From assembly GCA_903860915.1 (NCBI GenBank), contig CAIOSJ010000023.1, forward strand, positions 1 to 64,000: a stretch of DNA of 64,000 nucleotides, written 5' to 3'. Made by a program: the position numbers and the translations under genes. This DNA is from an uncultured Actinomycetes bacterium (GTDB taxonomy: Bacteria; Actinomycetota; Acidimicrobiia; Acidimicrobiales; RAAP-2). The notes beneath the pieces are model-generated. The model ran no database searches. It worked only from the letters and a program-made list of their open reading frames with translations, and was not told the origin of the DNA. This document shows, piece by piece, positions 8,991 through 16,813 of the stretch (position 1 is its first letter; each line of letters begins with the position of its first letter).

Positions 8991-10281
8991 TGATCGTCGA
9001 GCCGCGCTGGCCGAAGTTCGACAGGCCAGTAACTGCTCCCACCCAATACGCATCGCCGGCGAGATGGTCAACGTCACTACGGGAGAGGTCTTTCGCCGGG
9101 GCCTGACCGTGGCCTGCAAGGATCGCCGGCGCGCCATCTGTCCCGCGTGTTCGTATCTCTATAAAGCCGACGCCTACATCATGGCGGCGGCTGGCCTCAT
9201 CGGCGGCAAGGGAATCGATGAGTCGGTACTTCTTCACCCTCGCCTCTTCGTGACGCTGACCGCACCGTCGTTTGGGGTAGTTCACCGAATCACCCACGGT
9301 CAGCAGTGTCACCCCCACCCTCGTGTTGCACACTGCGTTCACGGACACTCGCTCGTTTGTCGCCTTCAACACCATCCCGGTGACGCAGTACTTGGCTCAC
9401 CCATATGCCCTCACTGTTTTGATTATGAGGGAGCAGTTCGCTGGAACGCCCACGCCAATCGACTGTGGAACGAGCTCGTGACCCGCCTCCGTCGGGAACT
9501 TGGCGCCTCACAGGGTCTGGTACGCCGTGAACTGCCGCATCACTTCACACTCAACTATTTCAAAGTCGCAGAATTCCAACTGCGCGGACTCGTGCACTTT
9601 CACGTCGTCCTTCGCGTCGACGGACCAGGAGATCCCAACAACGCTCCGCCCCTCTGGGCAACCGCCGACTTACTCACGCAGGTAATCACCCACTCGGTCC
9701 GCCTGGAGCGTCTCATCCTTGAAACTGGCGACATCCTGACATGGGGTCGCCAGCTCCACATTGCGCAAGTTCACGAGGGACTCGCCGCCAAACGAGTTGC
9801 GGGGTATCTCGCCAAATACGCCGTGAAGACCACCGACGGATCTCTCGAACTGGTCCGACGTTTCACGTCACGCCAACAAGTTGATGATCTCAGAGACCCC
9901 CACCAGCGCCGTCTGGCCCTCACGGCCTGGGACTTGGGCTTCACCCGCCACGCCCACGCCTTTGGCTACCCCGGCAACCTGATTACCAAGTCCCGCTCTT
10001 ACTCCACGACCTTTCGGGAAATGAGAGAGGAGCGGGCCGCCTACATGGCCCCAAACAACGATCTCGCCGTCATCCCCGGGACCTTCCTCTACGACGGTCG
10101 CGGCTACCTGCACCCCAAAGCCCAAGCCCTCGCCGAGCTCTTCTTCGCCATGGACGTGGAGCTTCGAAAAGAGGCGGCGCAGCGAAAAGTGAGTTCAGAA
10201 ATGAACCCCTCAGAGGATCAATCAATTTCTCAAACCGAAACCCCTGGCTCGCCAAATCCCCAACAAATACAGGAAAAGTGA
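8980..10281 (+). CDS. RepSA-like rolling-circle replication initiator
   Basis: Protein of 433 residues resembling the RepSA-type initiators of pSAM2-like elements. A zinc-binding CPACSYLY motif lies near residue 54. The strand LFVTLTAPS follows near 90. The HUH metal-binding motif VHFHVVLRVDGP is near 205-215. The likely nicking tyrosines are in VAGYLAKYAVKTTD near 273-286. Such proteins nick one strand at the origin and drive rolling-circle replication of the excised element. It starts 11 bases before the translocase gene ends. Replication capacity beside an FtsK motor is what defines the AICE-like character of this region. Confidence 0.88.
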   Translation: MNADDRRAALAEVRQASNCSHPIRIAGEMVNVTTGEVFRRGLTVACKDRRRAICPACSYLYKADAYIMAAAGLIGGKGIDESVLLHPRLFVTLTAPSFGVVHRITHGQQCHPHPRVAHCVHGHSLVCRLQHHPGDAVLGSPICPHCFDYEGAVRWNAHANRLWNELVTRLRRELGASQGLVRRELPHHFTLNYFKVAEFQLRGLVHFHVVLRVDGPGDPNNAPPLWATADLLTQVITHSVRLERLILETGDILTWGRQLHIAQVHEGLAAKRVAGYLAKYAVKTTDGSLELVRRFTSRQQVDDLRDPHQRRLALTAWDLGFTRHAHAFGYPGNLITKSRSYSTTFREMREERAAYMAPNNDLAVIPGTFLYDGRGYLHPKAQALAELFFAMDVELRKEAAQRKVSSEMNPSEDQSISQTETPGSPNPQQIQEK

Positions 10282-10287
10282 GGTCAC

Positions 10288-11040
10288 GTGAACCATGAGC
10301 CGAGAGATTCTATGAGTTCATGCGGGCTTGATGGGGCCATGAACACAACCCATGCATCCCTGTCCCTATTCACCCGCGATCTGGAGACGACGTTCCACGG
10401 CACTGCCGGCATCCGTCTTCTCCGTGAGCTCGACGACCTCGGTCACTCAACGCTCGGGGCGTCGCGACCCCTTGACCTGGCGACCTGCCTCCAGACGCCA
10501 GGACCAGAAACCGACCAGATCCTGACTCAGTTGGTTCGGCTGGCCCAAGGTCACCCTCGGCTGACGTCACTCGTCGTGGTCGCGCTGGCACCGGAGATCA
10601 CTGCTGCCATCACCCGCAGCGGTGGCCAGTGGCTGACCCAGGAACGCTTTGGCGACCTCTACCTCGGGGCCCGCGCCGCCCTTGCGGAAGGAGACTTCAC
10701 TTCCCGGACTGCCTTGGCGAATCGCATCGTGTCATTCGCCCGTCACGAGTCTCGCCAGCAAGACCGCTCACGGCGCCGCATTGAATCTCTGCCCGAGGAC
10801 TTTGATGTTCCCGAAGAAATCGTCGAGGAGGACCCACGCCTCGAACTCCTCCTCGTGGCTGAGCAGCAACACGTTGTCTCCCACGAAGATTTCCGGCTCG
10901 TCGTCGACACTCGCACGCGAGGTAGTTCGCTGGCAGTTGCGGCCGAGAATCTGGGCATCACCTATGACGCAGCAAGGCTTCGTCGATCGCGCGCCGAAGC
11001 CAAGCTTCGGAACTTTGTGACTCAGGAACTTCAGCGATGA
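10288..11040 (+). CDS. Sigma-factor-like helix-turn-helix protein
   Basis: Protein of up to 250 residues. The C-terminal part (about 140-250) reads like sigma-70 regions 2 and 4. It has an acidic linker (VEEDPRLELLL), then VAAENLGITYDAARLRRSRAEAKLR, a helix-turn-helix followed by a basic helix. The N-terminal 100 residues are not recognisable. The start is uncertain: GTG at 10288, ATG at 10312 and ATG at 10339 (MNTTHAS) are all possible and none has a perfect ribosome binding site. It lies just after the replication gene and probably regulates the element. Proteins of this type are common in actinobacterial mobile elements. Confidence 0.65.
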   Translation: MNHEPRDSMSSCGLDGAMNTTHASLSLFTRDLETTFHGTAGIRLLRELDDLGHSTLGASRPLDLATCLQTPGPETDQILTQLVRLAQGHPRLTSLVVVALAPEITAAITRSGGQWLTQERFGDLYLGARAALAEGDFTSRTALANRIVSFARHESRQQDRSRRRIESLPEDFDVPEEIVEEDPRLELLLVAEQQHVVSHEDFRLVVDTRTRGSSLAVAAENLGITYDAARLRRSRAEAKLRNFVTQELQR

Positions 11041-11045
11041 GGGAC

Positions 11046-12656
11046 TTAACCCTGAGCCCTCGCTCGCAGCGATCGCACCACGGTCGCGGACAACACGCTC
11101 TCAGCGTGTCGCCAGTGCTCGTCCATCAGAGACTGATCGTGGTGCTCGAGCATGACGTCGGTCAGTTGCTCCCAGAGCGAGGTCGAGGCTTCTGCGACCT
11201 TCAGTCCCTGGCGCAGGGTGGCTTCGGCTCCGGCCATGTCGTTGGCTCGAATCTGTTTGGACGAAAGGGCAAAGGCGAAGTCACTAATGACTCGCTGCAT
11301 GTGCGCGATGATTCGTTCTTCGTGCGTCCACTCAAAGTGACGCGTCAGCTCAGCGGTGAAGGGTTGGTCGCGCACGAGAGCCATCGCTGCGACACCCGCG
11401 CGGATTTGTTCTTCGCCACTCGATTCCCCAAAGCGCTTAACCAGGCTCTGGAACTCGTCCCAATCGGTTGTGACGTTGACCAAGCGGTAGGCACCGTCGA
11501 CGGCTTCGGGGAGGTGTGCCGCACCGATGGCCTTGCGAGCTTCACTGACATAGTTCAAAAACGTTGCGCGAGCCACGTCTTTGCCGTTGGCACCGAGGGG
11601 ATACAGCGCCGTCTGGGCGTCGTCGACACTGCGGGGTCGTTCAGTGTGAAGTGCCAAGTACACGAGAAAGGCCCGAGCGGGATCGCCGCACCGACCGAGG
11701 GGTGGATTGAACTCCACGTGACCGAGAACGTTGATGCGAACACCTGTCGAGACAGACCGCGTATCCACTGCTTCCGGTTCGGGCTCACTCACAACGGTCG
11801 CTGGCGTCACTTGCGGCGACACAAATTGGTAGGTGCCGGCCACGGGAGTCTCGCTGACGGCCGCCTCATCAGTTGGACGCGTCCGTCGACCGCGCCGACG
11901 CACGAGGAACACGGCAAAGCCAATCAAAGTCAGCAAAATCACCCACTGAACGAAGGGATTGAACCAATCGATCCAAGTTGGAGGGACTTGCTGGCCGTGG
12001 GTGTTGTAGCTCGGGCTGATGTACTCCAAGCCCTTCGGAAAAGACACGGGAATCACCGTGGGGCCGCCCACGTTGAGGACGGTGTTGTCATTGGCTCCAG
12101 CCGGGCCAAAGAGGGCGCCGATGGTTCTACTCGGCAGTATCTCGACCGACCCCGACCGCTTACTTCGTGGAATCGTGAAGTAGTAGGTGGCATTCAGGAG
12201 GCCATCGTTCTGCGTAGCGTCACCAATCTGCGACGGGTCGATCGGATCCACCCGAGTCGAGGTGTATCGCGTGCCATCACTCGCCACGTACACAATCGAC
12301 GACGCCGGAAGGGGTGTCATGTTGGCGTAGAACACGTACCACAGCGGCGTGCCGTAGGCATGGGCCAGTGGGGCACTGCTCCACTTCAAGCTCAAGTAGA
12401 TCGAGGATTTCGGAGCGTTCACGCCACTGCCGTCAGGTCGCCGAGTGTCGAGATTCGCCAAACGCACGAGCACCACGCTTTGGTAGGTGACTCCCGTCGA
12501 TGGATCGGTAATCGGCACGGTGTAGCGCTGAGAGATCTGCTGTTCCGACACGGCACGCCACTGCGAGACCGGCGGCAGCGACCAGGCGGGCGTGGTCGCC
12601 ATGACCAGCGTCCACGTCAGCGCCGCACAGGCCAGGAGTCGAGTTATGCGAGCCAC
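11046..12656 (-). CDS. Membrane-anchored SARP/BTAD-type regulator
   Basis: Protein of 536 residues. A signal sequence (ITRLLACAALTWTLVMATTPAWS) is followed by an external domain of about 200 residues with no known family. A membrane segment lies near 237-257 (WVILLTLIGFAVFLV) with a basic RRRGRRTR stop-transfer. A cytoplasmic part comes next. Residues about 310-400 look like the winged-helix input of SARP-type regulators (LGHVEFNPP...FLVYLALH...). Residues 405-520 look like a BTAD helical domain. This joins an outside sensor to a transcription-type output. A 540-aa ORF on the other strand covers it fully; the domain layout shows the minus-strand frame is the gene. It converges with the sigma-like gene, five bases apart. 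Confidence 0.8.
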   Translation of the reverse strand: MARITRLLACAALTWTLVMATTPAWSLPPVSQWRAVSEQQISQRYTVPITDPSTGVTYQSVVLVRLANLDTRRPDGSGVNAPKSSIYLSLKWSSAPLAHAYGTPLWYVFYANMTPLPASSIVYVASDGTRYTSTRVDPIDPSQIGDATQNDGLLNATYYFTIPRSKRSGSVEILPSRTIGALFGPAGANDNTVLNVGGPTVIPVSFPKGLEYISPSYNTHGQQVPPTWIDWFNPFVQWVILLTLIGFAVFLVRRRGRRTRPTDEAAVSETPVAGTYQFVSPQVTPATVVSEPEPEAVDTRSVSTGVRINVLGHVEFNPPLGRCGDPARAFLVYLALHTERPRSVDDAQTALYPLGANGKDVARATFLNYVSEARKAIGAAHLPEAVDGAYRLVNVTTDWDEFQSLVKRFGESSGEEQIRAGVAAMALVRDQPFTAELTRHFEWTHEERIIAHMQRVISDFAFALSSKQIRANDMAGAEATLRQGLKVAEASTSLWEQLTDVMLEHHDQSLMDEHWRHAESVLSATVVRSLRARAQG

Positions 12657-12723
12657 TGACTTGAAACGGTATCGAATGATCCGCGAAATTTCAGGATGGG
12701 GTCGAATTTATCAACAGAGACAA

Positions 12724-13182
12724 TTACCAGCAGATTCCGTCACCTTGCCTATTCACTGGAAAGGATTGATAGAGGCAAGGGAAGACTTCCTTAAATCCCG
12801 GGCTCGGAACATTTTGAGGGCAAGTTCCAGAGTGATAAGTGGTCCCCCTAATTTGCCTGTCGATGATTGGTGTCAGACAACCGCTGCATCGGAAAGCAAC
12901 GCTGAAGGCTGCGGTAATGGCAAGCGACCCTCCACTGCTACCCGTGCATTCCGGCGTGTCAATCACGGCATTCGTCATTTCCCGGAAAAGGTTCGCAGCA
13001 CCATTAACTCGCTTGGGCAATGCCGTCGACAATATATTCCCATTTGCATCCTGAATTACAAACGAAAGCGCAGACATCCTTCCGTTGGTGTCAAGGCGCA
13101 CCGTGTACTCACCGAGGTGTCCAATTGTCGATTCAATAATTATCAAGTTGTGCATAAAGAGGATGGTAGTGGCATCCCCCAT
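12724..13182 (-). CDS. Hypothetical protein, weakly supported
   Basis: An ORF of 152 residues in an AT-richer patch. The text is protein-like (a hydrophobic N-terminal strand, then STIGHLGEYTVRLDTNGRM and VIQDANGNIL, suggesting beta strands) and has several cysteines in the second half. I see no good ribosome binding site and no family. The opposite-strand ORF at 12592-13251 competes for the same DNA. A secreted or surface-domain fragment is possible. I keep it only because nothing else explains these 500 bases. Confidence 0.3.
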   Translation of the reverse strand: MGDATTILFMHNLIIIESTIGHLGEYTVRLDTNGRMSALSFVIQDANGNILSTALPKRVNGAANLFREMTNAVIDTPECTGSSGGSLAITAAFSVAFRCSGCLTPIIDRQIRGTTYHSGTCPQNVPSPGFKEVFPCLYQSFPVNRQGDGICW

Positions 13183-13238
13183 TCGTTCAATATGACGAAG
13201 GGAAAAGGCTCCAATTGGCGCAAAGCGGAGATCCTTTC

Positions 13239-13559
13239 ATGCTCTCGATAGACGAACTTCGAGAAATTCTGGGTCCGCAGCACAGATACACCGATGAGGA
13301 TCTGACATTTCTCCTAATTCACCTGCGCAATCTCGCCACCTTGTCCTTGACGATTACCCCTACTCGTGCGACCGTTGTGAAAGTAAAGAAGGAGACGTCA
13401 TGCCTAGAGCCGTCATCTACGTCCGAGTCTCGACCTCGGACCAAGTCGACAACTACTCGCTCGAAACACAAGAATCCGAGTGCTCGAAGTTCTGCGACCG
13501 CGAAGGTCTCGTCATCGATCGAATCTTCCGCGAAGAGGGCGAGTCCGCCAAGACCGTAA
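13239..13559 (+). CDS. Short ORF upstream of and overlapping the recombinase, uncertain
   Basis: From ATG 13239 the frame reads MLSIDELREILGPQHRYTDEDLTFLLIHLRNLA, which looks like a real helical protein for about 50 residues. It then runs on inside the recombinase gene with low-complexity Ser/Arg/Thr text typical of a shadow frame. Either a small gene has lost its stop by frameshift or the resemblance is chance. It could be a short regulatory partner of the recombinase. Confidence 0.25.
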   Translation: MLSIDELREILGPQHRYTDEDLTFLLIHLRNLATLSLTITPTRATVVKVKKETSCLEPSSTSESRPRTKSTTTRSKHKNPSARSSATAKVSSSIESSAKRASPPRP

Positions 13560-14920
13560 ACCGCACGGAGCTCCAGGAGATGCTTCGGTATCTCACGAGC
13601 AACGCCAAGAAGCGAGAGATCACCCACGTCGTCGTATACAGAGTCGACCGTCTTGCTCGCGAAGTTGGCGGCCACCACACCATTAAGACGACCCTGTCAA
13701 AGCTGAACGTGACCCTACTTTCCGTCATGGAACGTTTCGATGAGACGCCCACCGGCAAGCTCACCGAAAACCTGATGGCGGTGCTCGCCCAGTTCGACAA
13801 CGACCTGCGAAGCCAGAGAACTCGCGATGGCATGAAGGCGGCACTCTCACACGGCAGATGGGTCTGGCAAGCCCCCTATGGCTATCGCAACGGCTCTAAG
13901 AGTGAGCCCAGCCTCATCCCCGATCCCGTCGAAGCACCGATCGTTCGAGAGATATTCCGTCGGGCGGCATCCGGCGAACCAAAAGACTCCATTCGCCTAT
14001 GGGCCGCTTCCCAAGGGCTCATCACTTCAACCGGCCGACCACTCGCCCTCTCTCAGATTCACCGCATCGTGACGAACTGCATCTACATCGGACAGATCAA
14101 AGTCTCGAGCTCTGATTCGATTCACATCGGTGACTTTGAGTCACTCATTGATCCCGAAATCTTTCGCATGGCCAATCACTCCATCACCAAGGGTGGAGCC
14201 CGTGCCAAACCTCGAGCGCTTGATGACCCTGACTTTCCTCTTCGCCGAAACGTGCGCTGTGGTCCCTGCGACTGGCCACTCACGGCCTCGTGGTCCACTG
14301 GACGTCACGGAGTTCGATACGGCTATTACCACTGTCGTAACAAGGAGTGTCGCGCCACCAAGGTGCGAAAGGCCGACATGGAAGCGGCCTTCGAAGAGTG
14401 GCTAAACCGCGTCTCAATCCCTCAGGCCTTCTTCGAGGCTCTCGCCAAGGTTGTTCCCGAGATTGTGAAGCAAGCCCAGGCATCCCGAGAAGCAGAGCGG
14501 GCCCATGTGCGCGCCTCTCTGGACGAACTCGAGGTTCGTGAGAAGAAACTCATGGACTCGTACTTGGACGGCGTAGGAATCTCTGAGGACACGCTCAAGC
14601 GCCACCTACGGTCCATTGAGGAGGCGCGCATCGAACTTCAAGAGTCGATGGCCACACTGCAACTAGGTGACTTCAATCTCGACGCCACCATCGCGAAAGC
14701 ACAGAGAATCTTCACCGACTTGAAAAGTAGTTGGAACCGCCTTGAAGCCATACAGCGTCAGCAGTTTCTCCGAGTTTTGATACCCGATGGCATTAGGTAC
14801 GAAAATGGGACAGTTGGAACCGCTGAAACCCTTGCAGCGATAAGGGGAATCCTCGATTTCGAGGACTCGAAAACACGAGTGGCACTCCCAGCGGGATTCG
14901 AACCCGCGTCGCCGCCGTGA
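13400..14920 (+). CDS. Large serine recombinase (integrase)
   Basis: Protein of 506 residues. The N-terminal resolvase domain starts AVIYVRVSTSDQ with the catalytic serine at residue 11, and includes VVYRVDRLAREV. A recombinase domain follows, with GRWVWQAPYGYR. Then come a zinc ribbon with four cysteines (CGPC...CRNKEC) and a coiled-coil stretch rich in Glu/Arg/Leu. AAGGAG precedes the ATG. The last residues GFEPASPP are the translation of the 3' end of the adjacent minus-strand tRNA-Glu, so the reading frame crosses an attachment junction. The enzyme would integrate and excise the element by serine-catalysed double-strand exchange. Excision would change its C-terminus. Confidence 0.93.
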   Translation: MPRAVIYVRVSTSDQVDNYSLETQESECSKFCDREGLVIDRIFREEGESAKTVNRTELQEMLRYLTSNAKKREITHVVVYRVDRLAREVGGHHTIKTTLSKLNVTLLSVMERFDETPTGKLTENLMAVLAQFDNDLRSQRTRDGMKAALSHGRWVWQAPYGYRNGSKSEPSLIPDPVEAPIVREIFRRAASGEPKDSIRLWAASQGLITSTGRPLALSQIHRIVTNCIYIGQIKVSSSDSIHIGDFESLIDPEIFRMANHSITKGGARAKPRALDDPDFPLRRNVRCGPCDWPLTASWSTGRHGVRYGYYHCRNKECRATKVRKADMEAAFEEWLNRVSIPQAFFEALAKVVPEIVKQAQASREAERAHVRASLDELEVREKKLMDSYLDGVGISEDTLKRHLRSIEEARIELQESMATLQLGDFNLDATIAKAQRIFTDLKSSWNRLEAIQRQQFLRVLIPDGIRYENGTVGTAETLAAIRGILDFEDSKTRVALPAGFEPASPP

Positions 14921-14955
14921 AAGGGCGGTGTCCTAGGCCACTAGACGATGGGAGC
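14880..14955 (-). tRNA. tRNA-Glu (anticodon TTC)
   Basis: The reverse strand reads GCTCCCATCGTCTAGTGG and folds into a normal cloverleaf. The anticodon loop is CTTTCAC with anticodon TTC. The T arm is GCGGG TTCGAAT CCCGC. The acceptor stem GCTCCCA pairs with TGGGAGT, discriminator G, and CCA is encoded. The 3' 41 bases overlap the end of the recombinase frame, which points to this tRNA as the integration target. Confidence 0.95.
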
Positions 14956-14984
14956 CTGAACTTCGCCCACGGGTTACCCCGTGG

Positions 14985-15061
14985 TGGTCGGGCTGCCGGG
15001 ATTTGAACCCGGGACCTCTGCGTCCCGAACGCAGCGCGCTACCAAGCTGCGCTACAGCCCG
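14985..15061 (-). tRNA. tRNA-Pro (anticodon CGG)
   Basis: The reverse strand begins CGGGCTGTAGCGCAGC. It has the anticodon stem-loop CTGCG TTCGGGA CGCAG with anticodon CGG. The T arm is CCGGG TTCAAAT CCCGG, the acceptor pairs CGGGCTG with CAGCCCG, the discriminator is A and CCA is encoded. It lies 29 bp upstream of tRNA-Glu on the same strand, so the two are probably co-transcribed. Confidence 0.95.
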
Positions 15062-15122
15062 CGGCGAGTTTCCCCGCAGCGGGACAATCCTACTCGCTGG
15101 ACCGATAGCCTCACAAAGCCCG

Positions 15123-15971
15123 TCAACCAACATTGTTCGTGCCCAATGATGTGAGGGATGGGGCGTCTTCCATTTTGCGGATAACGACCTCACTGATGCG
15201 ACGCTTCTCCGTCCTGACAACGTGAAAGTGCCAGGGGCCGTACTCACAGGTGAAACCTTGATCGGGAACAACACCGGTGATATCCATAATGAACCCCGCC
15301 ACCGTCACGTAGTCCCCTTCGGGAATGTCCATCCCGAGGGCTTCGCTGACGTCGTCAATTTTAGTCTTGCCCGCCACCAGCCAACGACCTTCGTGGATTT
15401 TGGCAATCTCGGGTTCGTCATTTTCGTCGAACTCGTCGTTGAGATCACCGACGAGTGGTTCTAAGAGATCACGGGTAGAGACCACGCCAGCGACACCGCC
15501 GTGCTCGTCGAGCACGAGGGCAAAAGTGCGGCGCTGCTCACGGAGTTCCTCGAGTGCTTCGAGCACTCCCATGGTCTCGGGCAACATGGTCGGGGGGCGG
15601 CGAATCTTTCGCGCGATCTCGTTGGCCCCCGGCAGAGAGACACCCAGCGTTCGCTTCGTCGCGTTACTACGAAAGAGGTCGTTCACGAGCAGAATTCCCT
15701 CGACGTCATCGAGGTCATCGCTCACCACCGGAAAGCACGAGTGGCCGGTGTCGCGCACCGCGTCAGCCACGGCCTCGGGGGTAACGGGCATGGTCAAATA
15801 GATAACGTCAACGCGCGGGGTCATCACGTCGCGTAACTCGAGGTCGGCCAATTCCTGGAGCCGGATAATGATCTCTTCCATTTGGGGCGTGCGGCCAGGA
15901 GTGGGATCAGTGGGCTTTGTAAAGGCGCGGAGAATAGAAAACAAGCCCCGAGGGGGCTCGCGATCGCTCAT
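15123..15971 (-). CDS. CBS-domain CorC/HlyC-like protein without membrane domain
   Basis: Protein of 282 residues. A CBS pair (RDVMTPRVDVIYL near 45-57 and FALVLDEHGGVAGVVSTRDLLEPLVG near 135-160) is followed by a CorC/HlyC transporter-associated domain near 180-270 (GRWLVAGKTKIDDV, YVTVAGFIMD). The DUF21 membrane domain of full CorB-like proteins is absent, as in Escherichia coli CorC. CorC-like proteins are linked to Mg/Co efflux and salt tolerance; the actual role here is open. Its ATG overlaps the stop of the receiver protein upstream (ATGA). The two are therefore made together. Confidence 0.85.
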   Translation of the reverse strand: MSDREPPRGLFSILRAFTKPTDPTPGRTPQMEEIIIRLQELADLELRDVMTPRVDVIYLTMPVTPEAVADAVRDTGHSCFPVVSDDLDDVEGILLVNDLFRSNATKRTLGVSLPGANEIARKIRRPPTMLPETMGVLEALEELREQRRTFALVLDEHGGVAGVVSTRDLLEPLVGDLNDEFDENDEPEIAKIHEGRWLVAGKTKIDDVSEALGMDIPEGDYVTVAGFIMDITGVVPDQGFTCEYGPWHFHVVRTEKRRISEVVIRKMEDAPSLTSLGTNNVG

Positions 15972-16396
15972 TCAGCGTGCGCGCCAACGCGGACCGTCTT
16001 GGGCTTCCACGCGTCATCCTCGAAGCTGTCGCCTCGTAGCAAAGCTCGCACGGCCCGGCGAACCCGTTGGGGGTCGAGGGGCTTTACAACAAAGCCTTCA
16101 GCACCGCTGCGACGGGCCAAAAATACGTCAGGGCGGCGATCGAGCAACATAAGTACTGGGACGTGCTCGTTGGCTCCGTATGATTCCTCGTTACGCAGTT
16201 CCAAGCAGATGGCCATGCCGCCCATGGTCCCGATCTGAAGGTCGAGAATCACGAGGTCCACGTCCTCTTCACGTAGGAGTGAGAAGACCGCCGGGCCCGA
16301 ATCGGCCTCGAGAATGAGAACATCGGGTCCTTCGAGCATGACGCGAAGTTCCTGGCGCAGGCTTGCTAAATCGCTCACAATCAAGACATTGGACAC
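15968..16396 (-). CDS. Single-domain response regulator receiver
   Basis: Protein of 142 residues consisting of one CheY-like receiver domain. The phospho-acceptor is the Asp in LVILDLQIG near residue 52. Acidic residues lie near the N-terminus (VSDLAS) and the conserved Lys is in FVVKPLD. There is no DNA-binding or enzyme output domain, and no histidine kinase lies nearby. It is the first gene of a two-gene operon with the CorC-like protein. It may signal to that protein or act as a phosphate sink; both are guesses. Confidence 0.85.
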   Translation of the reverse strand: MSNVLIVSDLASLRQELRVMLEGPDVLILEADSGPAVFSLLREEDVDLVILDLQIGTMGGMAICLELRNEESYGANEHVPVLMLLDRRPDVFLARRSGAEGFVVKPLDPQRVRRAVRALLRGDSFEDDAWKPKTVRVGAHAE

Positions 16397-16561
16397 GTAG
16401 CCAGCGTAGCGGACGGCTCACAAGGTAGGTAATTACTGGTCTGGGCCCGAAAAGCACTTCTCGGCGCAGCGTTTCTAGGGCCGTCGCGAAGTATTACAAA
16501 AACCACTTGTGCCGAGGGGTCACGGCTAGGTAATCTTCCCTCCTACGACAAGCATTGGGGG

Positions 16562-16813
16562 ATGTATATGTCGATTTCATCATTGGAGTGGACCGCGGCG
16601 GCGGCCTGTCGAAACGGGCACCGCGAAGTGTTTTTTCCGCCAGCTCACTTAGAGCACCGCGAAGAGCGATCAGCTCGAGAAGAGTTAGCCAAACGCATCT
16701 GTAAAGACTGTCCGGTACGGCTCGAGTGCTTAGACCAAGCCGTGAGCAACCGAGAGATTCACGGTATCTGGGGCGGCCTCAACGAAGAGGAACGTCGCCG
16801 ACTTACGCGTTAG
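16562..16813 (+). CDS. WhiB-family transcriptional regulator
   Basis: Protein of 81-83 residues. Four conserved cysteines (near 16, 47, 50 and 56: AACRNGH, ICKDCPVRLEC) bind a [4Fe-4S] cluster. The GIWGG turn precedes a basic C-terminal tail, RRRLTR. WhiB proteins are confined to actinobacteria and their phages and usually work with the main sigma factor. The second ATG (16568) follows GGGGG at a better distance than the first, so the true protein may start at MSISSLEW. The gene converges with the VKOR gene and overlaps it by 11 bases. Confidence 0.95.
   Translation: MYMSISSLEWTAAAACRNGHREVFFPPAHLEHREERSAREELAKRICKDCPVRLECLDQAVSNREIHGIWGGLNEEERRRLTR

Noticed and set aside
11037-12659. 540-residue plus-strand ORF covering the BTAD-type gene
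   Set aside because: The opposite strand encodes a protein with signal peptide, membrane segment and recognisable regulatory domains. The plus-strand translation is His/Arg/Gly-rich shadow text without a family.
12592-13251. 219-residue plus-strand ORF
   Set aside because: It starts inside the BTAD gene's opposite strand, has no ribosome binding site and no protein-like domain text; the minus-strand ORF is slightly better, though also weak.
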